64,000 bases of DNA. It comes from Pseudomonas sp. RIT623 (GTDB lineage: Bacteria; Pseudomonadota; Gammaproteobacteria; Pseudomonadales; Pseudomonadaceae). Of the stretch, positions 55,553 through 63,435 are shown one piece after another. The first letter of the stretch is position 1; the number at the start of each line of letters is the position of its first letter. The stretch lies in NCBI RefSeq assembly GCF_004519305.1, contig NZ_SOZA01000008.1:1-64000 (forward strand). The letters are read 5' to 3'. The notes under the pieces were generated by a model. That model was not told where the DNA came from. It searched no databases and was given only the letters and a program-made list of their open reading frames with translations. A program made the position numbers and the translations under genes.

Positions 55553-56524
55553 CTAGAGCGGTGGGTGGTGCAGCAAGTGGGTGATGCCGGCTTTGTTGTT
55601 GACCCCAAGCTTGGAGTAGATGCTGCGGATGTGGTGGCGCACGGTGTTGGGCGCCACGCCCAGTTCGCGGGCGATCTGCTTGTAGGTGCCGCCGCCGCCG
55701 AAGCGTTCGGCCACGTCCGCCTCGCGAGCACTGAGCTGGGCCAGCGCCGAGCGCGGCCGCGCGGCGAGCAGGAACAGGTCGCCCACCGCGGTGGCCTCCA
55801 GTTGCAGGTGCTGGCCGCGATAATGGCTAGGGCTGACTTCGGCGGGCAGGTGCGGGCCGCTCCAGCGTGGCCACTCCAGCAGCAGGCGCTCGACGAAACC
55901 GCGCTCGGCGTGGTGCAGGGTGCCGAGACGGTCGCACACTGCCAGCGACAAGGTGTTGGCGCCGTCCAGCGTCTCGCGCAGAGCCACCAGGGCGCGGATC
56001 TGGTTGGCGCCTTCAGCGGCGACCAAGTGTGGCATCAGGTGTTCGAGCAGGCAGCGTTCGGCGTCGCTGAACGGGGTGTCGCCGGGGCCGCGATAGAGCG
56101 TCAGGTGCACGCTCAGGCGGGTTTGCGGGTCGATATGGATGATGCACAGGAACTGCCCGAAACCATGGCGGGCGCCGAGCCAGCGCAGGCCTTCGGGGGC
56201 ATCGGTGGCCTGGCTGTCGACGATCACCGCGTGGCCAGGGTGGGCATGCACCCGCTGTACGGTGATGTCCTGGTCGCGGATCGATTGCCAGTCCTGCACA
56301 TAGCTGGCCGGCAGGCCGTAGACATGGCTGCTGTGTTCATGGGGCAGGCCGTCTATAAGTGCGGCCCGCCCCCACCAGGCCTTGGCGAACGGCAGCAGCT
56401 CGCCGCTGCGCTCGAGCATCTGGTCGTGAAAGCGTTGCAGCGGCTGTTCCTGGGCCAGGCGCTGAAGTTCCAGCACCAGGGCGTTGAACAGCATGAAGCC
56501 GGGGGACGCAAGGAAATCGGACAT
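55553..56524 (-). CDS. LuxR-family transcriptional regulator
   Basis: This 323-aa protein ends with a LuxR HTH (LSAREADVAERFGGGGTYKQIARELGVAPNTVRHHIRSIYSKLGVNNKA). The first 240 residues form a sensor region without receiver or autoinducer motifs I can name. It sits between the outer-membrane protein and cupin genes of the same strand and is the likely local regulator. A 20-bp inverted repeat at 56601-56620 lies upstream of its start. Confidence 0.88.
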   Translation of the reverse strand: MSDFLASPGFMLFNALVLELQRLAQEQPLQRFHDQMLERSGELLPFAKAWWGRAALIDGLPHEHSSHVYGLPASYVQDWQSIRDQDITVQRVHAHPGHAVIVDSQATDAPEGLRWLGARHGFGQFLCIIHIDPQTRLSVHLTLYRGPGDTPFSDAERCLLEHLMPHLVAAEGANQIRALVALRETLDGANTLSLAVCDRLGTLHHAERGFVERLLLEWPRWSGPHLPAEVSPSHYRGQHLQLEATAVGDLFLLAARPRSALAQLSAREADVAERFGGGGTYKQIARELGVAPNTVRHHIRSIYSKLGVNNKAGITHLLHHPPL

Positions 56525-56600
56525 GGGCGGTACCTGGCTGCGACGTTCTTGTTGTTGTCAGGGCCTGGGGGGAGTATCGCCAAAGGGGGAGGGGCAAGAC

Positions 56601-56620
56601 CATCCTGCAGATGCAGGATG
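56601..56620. promoter_or_regulatory. 20-bp inverted repeat upstream of the LuxR gene
   Basis: CATCCTGCA-GA-TGCAGGATG is a perfect 9+9 inverted repeat, 76 bp before the LuxR start and just past the cupin gene. A GGGCCGC-AGC-GCGGCCC hairpin (56637-56653) follows toward the cupin gene and may be its terminator. The perfect symmetry suggests an operator, possibly autoregulatory. Confidence 0.4.
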
Positions 56621-56662
56621 CGGGGGCGCCGCGAACGGGCCGCAGCGCGGCCCTGCGGTGGA

Positions 56663-57028
56663 TCAGGCAATCGCCAGGTAATGCTTGACGAAGGTCTCGC
56701 TCAGCACCTCCCACAGCACCGGCGTACCCTTGGTCACGAACCAGGCATCGCCCGCCTTGTAGCGCGTCACCTGACCGGTGGATTCGTCGGTCAGCTGGAT
56801 TTCGCCGGTGACGATCACCGCCTGTTCATTGAACGGATAGACCATGCGGAACTTGCCTTGGGTGGTGCCGAAATAGGCGCTGCTCAGCGGATCGGTCGGC
56901 GCGCCATGGGTCATCTTGCCGTAGCACTTGAGCTCGCCTTCGAGGATGGTCGAGCCGAGGTCGGCAACGGTGCCCCAGGCGTCGAGTTCGGACAGTTGCA
57001 CACCCTGGCGGACGGCGGTGAGGGTCAT
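56663..57028 (-). CDS. Cupin-domain protein
   Basis: The start at 57028 (MTLTAVRQGVQLSELDAWGTVA), 7 bp after AGGAG, gives 121 aa. A single small barrel is visible, with FRMVYPFNEQAVIVTGEIQLTDESTG and YKAGDAWFVTKGTPVLWEV, like the DUF861/EutQ-type cupins that lack a full metal triad. Such proteins are often next to PuuB-like oxidases in amine-use operons, as here (30 bp from the oxidase). Function unknown. Confidence 0.88.
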   Translation of the reverse strand: MTLTAVRQGVQLSELDAWGTVADLGSTILEGELKCYGKMTHGAPTDPLSSAYFGTTQGKFRMVYPFNEQAVIVTGEIQLTDESTGQVTRYKAGDAWFVTKGTPVLWEVLSETFVKHYLAIA

Positions 57029-57058
57029 GGTGGTTCTCCTGGTCTTGTTCAAAAGGAA

Positions 57059-58357
57059 TCAACGGCGGCCGTTGAAGAAGCCTGACAGCTGATGCACGGT
57101 CTTGCCGGCGGTCAGCAGCAGCGGGCGGATATGGTCCTTGCCGAGGATGCGCGCATGCTTGACCGAGCTGATCAGGTCATAGCGGCTGGAGCCTTCGCTC
57201 ATGCCTTCGGCGAGAATCTTGCAAATGATGTGGCTGGGGGTGACGCCAAAGCCCGAATAACCCTGTACGTAGAAGGCATTGGGGCGATCGCTCAAGGTGC
57301 CGATCTGCGGGAACAGGTTGGCGCTGGTAGCCATCGGCCCGCCCCAGGCGAGGTCGATGCGCACGTCCTTGAGGTAGGGGAAGATCTTCAGCATCAGGTT
57401 GCGGTTCCAGGCCTTCAGGTCCTTGGGGATATGCTCGACGAAAGGCGTGGCGGCACCGAATAGCAGGCGGTTCTCGCGGGTCACCCGGTAGTAGTCGATG
57501 ACCGGGCGGATGTCGCTGTAGGCGCCGCGGATCGGGCTGATGCGCTGGATCAGTTCGTCCGACAGTGGTTCGGTCATCAGTTGGAAGGCATAGGTGTTGA
57601 CAGTGCGCGCATGCAGTTCGGGCTCGAGCTTGTTGAGGAAGCTGTCGCAGGCCCACAGCAGCTTGCCGGCCTTGACCGAGCCACGCCCGGTGCGCACGGT
57701 GATGCGTTCGCCGTAGTGCACTTGCAGCGCCGGACTGTGCTCGAAGATCCGCGCGCCGTGGCCGACCAGGGCCTGGGCTTCGCCCAGCAGCAGGTTCAGC
57801 GAATGCACATGCCCGCCACCCATGTGCAGCAGCGCGCTGCTGTAGGCGTCGGAGCCGATGATCTGCTTGACCTCCGAGCCGCCGAGAAAACGAATCTCAT
57901 CCTTGCTGTTGATCGCCTTGAAGTCCTTTTCCCAGGCTCGCAAGGTTTTCTCCTGGCGGGCGTTGAAGCCCATGTAGCCGTAACCGTGGCAGAAGTCGGC
58001 GTCGATGGCATAGCGGGCGATGCGGTCCTTGATGATGCCGGCGCCCAGCTCGCTGATTTCGAAGATCTCGCGCAGGCCTTGGTCGCCGACGCTGCTCTTG
58101 ATCTTCTCCAGGTCGTGGCCGATGCCGGCCATGATCTGCCCGCCGTTGCGCCCGGTGCCGCCGAAACCCAGGTAGCGGGCTTCGAGCACGACGACGTTGG
58201 TGATGCCTTTCTCGGCCAGTTCCAGGGCGGTGTTGATGCCCGAGAAACCGCCGCCGATGACCACCACGTCGGCGTCTATGTCGCTTTCCAGGGTCGGGAA
58301 GCTCAAGTTGTACTTCTTGGTGGCGGTGTAATAGGTGGGCGTTTCTATGTTGATCAT
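57059..58357 (-). CDS. FAD-dependent amine oxidoreductase, PuuB-like (second copy)
   Basis: The start at 58357 (MINIETPTYYTATKKYNLSFPTLE) gives 432 aa. FAD motif VVVIGGGFSGINTALELAEKG at about 30-50, then GRNGGQIMAGIGHD. It is of the same family as the protein at 5886-7181 but clearly different in sequence, with YDLISSVKHARILGKDH near the end. Next to the cupin, LuxR and HDAC-like genes it is probably the oxidase of a second amine pathway. The gap upstream (58358-58616) shows no gene. Confidence 0.9.
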   Translation of the reverse strand: MINIETPTYYTATKKYNLSFPTLESDIDADVVVIGGGFSGINTALELAEKGITNVVVLEARYLGFGGTGRNGGQIMAGIGHDLEKIKSSVGDQGLREIFEISELGAGIIKDRIARYAIDADFCHGYGYMGFNARQEKTLRAWEKDFKAINSKDEIRFLGGSEVKQIIGSDAYSSALLHMGGGHVHSLNLLLGEAQALVGHGARIFEHSPALQVHYGERITVRTGRGSVKAGKLLWACDSFLNKLEPELHARTVNTYAFQLMTEPLSDELIQRISPIRGAYSDIRPVIDYYRVTRENRLLFGAATPFVEHIPKDLKAWNRNLMLKIFPYLKDVRIDLAWGGPMATSANLFPQIGTLSDRPNAFYVQGYSGFGVTPSHIICKILAEGMSEGSSRYDLISSVKHARILGKDHIRPLLLTAGKTVHQLSGFFNGRR

Positions 58358-58616
58358 GGCGCAGCCTGGACAGTTGGAATTATTGGAAAGCAGGGCTTGC
58401 ACAAGCGCTGGCTGTGATCGGCATTGAGCACCTAACGATCGGTAGGTGTCTTGCCTGTGGCTGCCAGGGTTTTGATCGAGGGTGCCAGCCTGGTATGGGC
58501 TGGAGATGGCGGGAAAGCGGCAGATGCCAAAACCTCGAACAAGGTTCCGGCATCATGCGCCTCATGAAGATGTTAAGTAAATCGCGAGCGGGGGCGATTC
58601 ACAGCAAAAGGAGGGG

Positions 58617-59405
58617 CTACTGCGCGGCTTGCTGCTTAGCTGCAGGCTCAGCGTAGGAAACGTAATAGGCCAGGCCGACGAAGATCGCCCCGCCCACCGC
58701 GTTGCCCAGGAACACCGCCAGCAGGTTGTGGGCGAACTGGGCCCAGTCCAAGTAACCGGCGAAGATCGCCGCCGGGATCAGGAACATGTTGGCCACCACG
58801 TGCTGGAAGCCGATGGCGACGAAAGCCATGATCGGGAACCAGATGCCGAGGATCTTGCCGCTCATTTCGCGGCTGGCATACGACAGCCAGACCGCCAGGC
58901 ACACCAGCCAGTTGCAGCCGATGCCCGAGACGAAGGCATGGACGAAGTCGGCGCTGGCCTTGCTGGCTGCCGCGGCCAGGGTCTTGCCCAGGTAGGGGCC
59001 TTCGGTGAGGCCGAGCAGGTGACCGAAGCACCAGGCGACGAACAGTGCGCCCATCAGGTTGGCAAGGGTCACCAGCAACCAGTTGCGCGCTACCGCGCCG
59101 AGGCCGATGCGCCGGGCGAACATCGCCAGTGGCAGGCTCATCATGTTGCCGGTCAGTAGTTCACCGCCGGCCAGGATCACCAGAATCAAGCCGATCGGGA
59201 ACACCGCTGCACCCAACAAGTTGCCGAACGACGCCCATTGCGCGGGAATCATCGTGCTGACATGAATCGCCAGGAGGAACCCCAGCGAAATGAACGCGCC
59301 GGCGAGGAAGCCGAGGATCAGCGTGGCGCGGGTGGGCAGGTGGGCTTTCTTCACGCCAGCTTCGATGACGAGCTCGGTGATCTGGGACGGGGCAATGACG
59401 GACAT
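58617..59405 (-). CDS. Formate/nitrite transporter (FNT) family channel
   Basis: The start at 59405 (MSVIAPSQITELVIEAGVKKAH) gives 262 aa with six helices: ATLILGFLAGAFISLGFLLAI, GGELLTGNMMSLPLAMFARR (the conserved LFTGN-type loop), and GFQHVVANMFLIPAAIFAGY with the pore histidine. FNT pentamers pass formate, nitrite or other small anions. It is divergent from the second DyP across 315 bp that hold a palindrome and no ORF. Confidence 0.92.
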   Translation of the reverse strand: MSVIAPSQITELVIEAGVKKAHLPTRATLILGFLAGAFISLGFLLAIHVSTMIPAQWASFGNLLGAAVFPIGLILVILAGGELLTGNMMSLPLAMFARRIGLGAVARNWLLVTLANLMGALFVAWCFGHLLGLTEGPYLGKTLAAAASKASADFVHAFVSGIGCNWLVCLAVWLSYASREMSGKILGIWFPIMAFVAIGFQHVVANMFLIPAAIFAGYLDWAQFAHNLLAVFLGNAVGGAIFVGLAYYVSYAEPAAKQQAAQ

Positions 59406-59586
59406 GTGGCAACTCGAACGCAGGCACGGCGGTGGCACAGGGCCTACCGCAATACGGGGTTGAACAACTGGGGCGCTGGGAGATGGGGCGAAGGGCAGGG
59501 CGACGGCAATCTCTGAAGCAACTTCGAACAGGACGGCACGTTATCTGAGGCAATTTGACGCAGTCAAATCGATAGCTTGGATGAGT

Positions 59587-59605
59587 TGATAGATATTATC
59601 GATCA
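59587..59605. promoter_or_regulatory. 19-bp near-perfect palindrome upstream of the second DyP gene
   Basis: TGATAGATATTATCGATCA is symmetric except for one pair and the centre. It lies 115 bp before the DyP start in the FNT/DyP divergent region (59406-59720), which otherwise has AT-rich sequence and no gene. The GATA-TATC spacing recalls OxyR-type sites but the match is not strong enough to name. Confidence 0.4.
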
Positions 59606-59720
59606 TGCACTTTCGTGATAACCAGGTGTGCTATACCACACGGGTTGTCATGGTATTGAATTAGTTGAATGCAACGCAATAATTCGAAGTTTCCCACTCT
59701 TCACGCGAGGTATGAATGCC

Positions 59721-60659
59721 ATGGATGTCCAAGACATCGAATCCCAATCCGTCGACAGCCCGGTGACCCGCAGCGCGATTTTCCTGGTGGCCACGCTGAA
59801 CCCTGGCGAGCCGGCCCGCGAGCAGGTGCGGGCCTTGTGCGGTGACTTGGGCGGGCTGGTCCGTTCGGTGGGCAAACGGGTGCCAACAGGCAACCTGTCG
59901 TGCGTGATCGGCTTTGCCGCTGCGGCATGGGAAGGGCTGTTCGGCGCGCCACGGCCCGCGTCACTGCACGCCTTCCGCGAATTCGGCAGCGGCCAGCGCA
60001 AGGCACTGGCGACACCGGGCGATATCCTTCTGCATATTCGCGCCGAGCACATGGACCTGTGTTTCGAACTGGCCGCGCTGGTGGTCAAGCGCCTGGGCGC
60101 GACGGTGACGGTGGTCGATGAAGTTCAGGGTTTTCGTTACTTCGACATGCGCAGCATCATCGGTTTCGTCGACGGCACCGAAAATCCCGGCCCACGGCAA
60201 GTGGCCAAGTTCACCCTGGTGGGTGAGGAAGATGCCAACTTCACCGGTGGCAGTTATGTACTGGTGCAAAAGTACCTGCACGACATGGCCGGTTGGGAAG
60301 CGTTATCCACGGTCGAACAGGAACATATCATCGGCCGTACCAAACTGTCCGATATCGAACTCGATGCCGCGATCAAGCCAAGTTGCTCCCATAGTTCGCT
60401 GACGACCCTGGAAGAGGGCGGCGAGGAAATCAAGATACTGCGCGACAACATGCCCTTCGGTCGCCCCGGCGCGGGGGAGTTCGGCACCTACTTCATCGGT
60501 TATGCCCGTTCACCGGCGCCCATCGAGCAGATGCTGGAAAACATGTTCGTCGGCAAGCCGGTGGGCAACTACGACCGTTTGCTGGACTACAGCCGGGCCG
60601 TGACCGGTGGCTTGTTCTTCGTGCCGAGCGTGGACTTTCTCGAGGGGCTCGAGGGCTGA
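59721..60659 (+). CDS. Dye-decolorizing (DyP-type) heme peroxidase (second copy)
   Basis: I choose ATG 59721 (MDVQDIESQSVDSPVTRSAIF), 10 bp after GAGG; the ATG at 59712 is only 1 bp from it. The 312-aa protein has SIIGFVDGTENPG (GxxDG) near 150 and HIIGRTKLSDIELDAAIKPSCSHSS with the proximal His region of B-type DyP. It has no signal peptide. It is more typical of B-type DyP than the copy at 39626. A palindrome upstream suggests separate regulation. Confidence 0.92.
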   Translation: MDVQDIESQSVDSPVTRSAIFLVATLNPGEPAREQVRALCGDLGGLVRSVGKRVPTGNLSCVIGFAAAAWEGLFGAPRPASLHAFREFGSGQRKALATPGDILLHIRAEHMDLCFELAALVVKRLGATVTVVDEVQGFRYFDMRSIIGFVDGTENPGPRQVAKFTLVGEEDANFTGGSYVLVQKYLHDMAGWEALSTVEQEHIIGRTKLSDIELDAAIKPSCSHSSLTTLEEGGEEIKILRDNMPFGRPGAGEFGTYFIGYARSPAPIEQMLENMFVGKPVGNYDRLLDYSRAVTGGLFFVPSVDFLEGLEG

Positions 60660-60714
60660 GGTGTGTTGAATTGTGCGCGCCTTTGGCTCATCATTTACCT
60701 CGTATTACATGTTA

Positions 60715-60728
60715 CGTACCATGGTACG
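60715..60728. promoter_or_regulatory. 14-bp perfect palindrome, probable KfrA operator
   Basis: CGTACCATGGTACG ends 17 bp before the kfrA-like start. A second, imperfect dyad TTACATGTTA lies just upstream. KfrA of plasmids binds its own promoter at dyads, so autoregulation is likely. Confidence 0.5.
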
Positions 60729-60745
60729 CTTAAGCGGAGTAACGA

Positions 60746-61576
60746 ATGGCCAGGGCGGGGATCGATAAAGGTGTAGTGGAGCGGGCGCGCGATGCGTTGC
60801 TGGCCCGGGGCGTACACCCCAGTATCGATGCAGTACGTATCGAGCTGGGCAATACCGGTTCGAAGACCACCATCCATCGCTACCTGCGCGAACTTGGCCG
60901 GCAGCCCAAGGCCGGGCTTGAAGGCACGGCCTGCCTCAGCCAGCCGTTGGCCACGTTGGTCGAGCAACTGGCCAGCCAACTGCAGGCAGAAGGGCAGGCG
61001 CGGATCGAGGCTGCCGAAGCGGCGCTCAACCAACAGGGCGAGCAGTTGCAGGCGCAGTTGGCCTTGGCCCAGCGTGCCCTTGCCGCCGCGCACCAGCACA
61101 ACGAGGCCCAGGCACGGCAACTGGCGACGGCCCAGGAGCGGTTACAGGCCGAGCAGTTGCACAGCGCCAGCCTCAAGCAGGCACTGGGCGAGGTGCAACT
61201 GCGCCTGGCCGACAAGGACGAGCAGATCCGCTCCCTGGAAGCCAAGCACCGCGATGCCCGCGAAGCGCTGGAGCTATACCGCACCCAGCGCGAGCAGGAA
61301 CAGCGCCGCATCGATACCCAGGTGCGCCAGGTGCAAGGGCAGTTGCAGACATTGCAGCAGGGCGCGCTGGCCCACCAGCAGGAATCGACCCAGCTCAATC
61401 GCGCCAACGAGCGCCTGCTCGCCGAGCAGCGCCAAGCCCTGGCGCAACAAGCCGTGTTGGCGCAGCAACTGGAACAGCGCGATGCCCAGGTGCAGGGGCT
61501 GCGGGCCATGCTTGCCCAGGCCCAGGGCGCGAGCGAGGAAATGCGCCGGCGCCTGGCCGCCTGCGAACAGCGCTGA
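60746..61576 (+). CDS. KfrA-like DNA-binding coiled-coil protein
   Basis: This 276-aa protein starts 6 bp after GGAG. Residues 1-60 form the KfrA N-terminal DNA-binding domain (VERARDALLARGVHPSIDAVRIEL and TGSKTTIHRYLRELGR); residues 65-275 are a continuous Gln/Ala/Glu/Arg coiled coil. KfrA proteins help plasmid maintenance; chromosomal copies occur in pseudomonads with unknown role, possibly nucleoid organisation. It stands alone here, between DyP and the diguanylate cyclase, behind a perfect dyad. Confidence 0.85.
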   Translation: MARAGIDKGVVERARDALLARGVHPSIDAVRIELGNTGSKTTIHRYLRELGRQPKAGLEGTACLSQPLATLVEQLASQLQAEGQARIEAAEAALNQQGEQLQAQLALAQRALAAAHQHNEAQARQLATAQERLQAEQLHSASLKQALGEVQLRLADKDEQIRSLEAKHRDAREALELYRTQREQEQRRIDTQVRQVQGQLQTLQQGALAHQQESTQLNRANERLLAEQRQALAQQAVLAQQLEQRDAQVQGLRAMLAQAQGASEEMRRRLAACEQR

Positions 61577-61723
61577 TCACCTGGCATTGCTGCAAACGAA
61601 GCGTAGGCGCCAACTTTCTCGCCTCTGTAGTGGTCCCGCAACTCCTTGCCCAGCCCCTGGGGATGGGCGCACGCCGCTGAACTATAGTCATTTGCGGCAA
61701 AAGCTCGATGACAAGGGACTTCA

Positions 61724-63289
61724 ATGCGCACAGCCAGGAAACAGACCGACGACGGTGTCTTCCCGGTGACGGGGGAGGCCCGCGCGGTGTCGTTGTTCCG
61801 CCTGATTCTGGGTTTCATGGCGGTGGTGATGCTCGCCTTCGTGCTGGTCGAGGGCTGGCGGATCTGGCGCGACTATCGCCAGGTCTTCATCAATGCCGAG
61901 AACGCGGTGAGCAACCTGTCTCGCGCCACAGCCCAGCACGCCGAGGATGCCATGCGCCAGGTCGACGCGATCACCGCCGCGCTGTCCGAACGGCTGGAGG
62001 GTGATGGTTTCGCCCTTATCGACCGGCCACGCTTGCACGCGCTGCTCAAGCAGCAGGCGCAGATCATGCCGCAGTTGCATGGCTTGTTCGTGTATGGCGC
62101 CGATGGCAGCTGGATCGTCACCGACAAGGATGTGGTGCCGGCCAACGCCAACAATGCCGACCGCGACTACTTCATCTACCACCGTACCCATGCCGACCGC
62201 CAGGTGCGCATCGGCTCGGTGGTGCGCAGTCGCTCCACCGGCGACTTGATCATCCCTATCTCGCGGCGGCTGGATCACCCGGACGGCAGCTTCGCCGGAG
62301 TCCTGCTGGGGACCATCAAGGTCGACTGGTTCGTGCGCTACTACGGCGATTTCAAGATCGACGAGCGGGGCGCCCTGGTGCTGGCCAAGCGCGACGGCAC
62401 CATCCTCGTGCGCCGGCCGTTCGTCGAACAGGTGATCGGCCGCAATCTGTCGGCCAGCGACATCTTCCGCAAGTACCTGCCTTACGCCAGCGAGGGGGTG
62501 GTCGAGGCGGTGGCGGTGGTCGACGGCACGCCGCGGTTGTATGGCTTCCGGGCCTTGTCGAGCTATCCGTTGGTGGTCGAGGCGGGCCTGTCGCGCGAAT
62601 CGATCCTCGCCCCATGGCGGCACGACATGATCAAGTCGGTACTGGTGTTGCTGCTGCTGTTGATCGGTTTGTCTGGCTTTGGCTGGATCGTCCTGCGCCA
62701 GTTGCGTGAACGGATCGTCATCGAGCGCGCGCTGCACCAGGCGCACCAGACCCTCAAGGCCCTGGCGCTGACCGACAGCCTGACCGGCTTGGGCAACCGG
62801 CGGCGCCTGGATGCGGTGCTCGAGCCGGAAATCCGCCGGGCGCGCCGCCAGGGCTCTGCCCTGGCGCTGGTGATGCTCGACCTGGACTACTTCAAGGCTT
62901 ACAACGACCGCTACGGGCACCCGGCCGGTGATCAGTGCCTGCGGCGTTTCGCCGAGGTGTTGCGCCAGGCGTTGAAGCGCCCAGGGGACCTGGCGGTGCG
63001 TTATGGCGGCGAGGAGTTCACCTTGCTGTTGCCCAATACCGATGCCCAGGGGGCGAGCCAGATCGTCCAGGAGATCCTGGCCATGTTGCGCCGCCAGGGC
63101 ATGGCGCACGCTGGCAGCCCGCTGGGGCAGGTGTCGGCCAGCGCCGGGATTGCGGTGGGCGCACCTACGGTGGAAGCAGTGACGCCTGAGAACCTGATGG
63201 CGGCGGCGGATGCGGCGTTATATCAGGCCAAGCGCCAGGGGCGGGATCGCTATTGTCTGGCGGCCGGAGAAGTCGGGATGCAGCAGTGA
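61724..63289 (+). CDS. Membrane diguanylate cyclase with dCache/PDC-type sensor
   Basis: This 521-aa protein has membrane helices at about 25-45 and 305-325 bracketing a periplasmic double-Cache region (ADGSWIVTDKDVVPANANNADRDYFIYHR and IISRRLDHPDGSFAGVLLGTI wording). The C-terminal GGDEF domain reads LTDSLTGLGNRRRLDAVLEPE, LDLDYFKAYNDRYGHPAGDQC and active site YGGEEF, so it should make c-di-GMP. The RxxD inhibitory site is not evident at the usual place. Ligand unknown. Confidence 0.93.
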   Translation: MRTARKQTDDGVFPVTGEARAVSLFRLILGFMAVVMLAFVLVEGWRIWRDYRQVFINAENAVSNLSRATAQHAEDAMRQVDAITAALSERLEGDGFALIDRPRLHALLKQQAQIMPQLHGLFVYGADGSWIVTDKDVVPANANNADRDYFIYHRTHADRQVRIGSVVRSRSTGDLIIPISRRLDHPDGSFAGVLLGTIKVDWFVRYYGDFKIDERGALVLAKRDGTILVRRPFVEQVIGRNLSASDIFRKYLPYASEGVVEAVAVVDGTPRLYGFRALSSYPLVVEAGLSRESILAPWRHDMIKSVLVLLLLLIGLSGFGWIVLRQLRERIVIERALHQAHQTLKALALTDSLTGLGNRRRLDAVLEPEIRRARRQGSALALVMLDLDYFKAYNDRYGHPAGDQCLRRFAEVLRQALKRPGDLAVRYGGEEFTLLLPNTDAQGASQIVQEILAMLRRQGMAHAGSPLGQVSASAGIAVGAPTVEAVTPENLMAAADAALYQAKRQGRDRYCLAAGEVGMQQ

Positions 63290-63435
63290 CCAAACACATT
63301 GCCGCGTTGACGCCTGGTTCAGGTGTGCCAACGGACACTGGTAAATTTGCTAGGTTACGCGGCGCGCGAGGGGGGGTAGGTTAAGGCACAGAGTAGGAAG
63401 CCTTCGCTTCATCGACCCTAGTAAGGAAACGACCC

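Noticed and set aside
59587..59605. Naming the palindrome as an OxyR site
   Set aside because: The spacing of ATAG/CTAT elements does not meet the four-element consensus.
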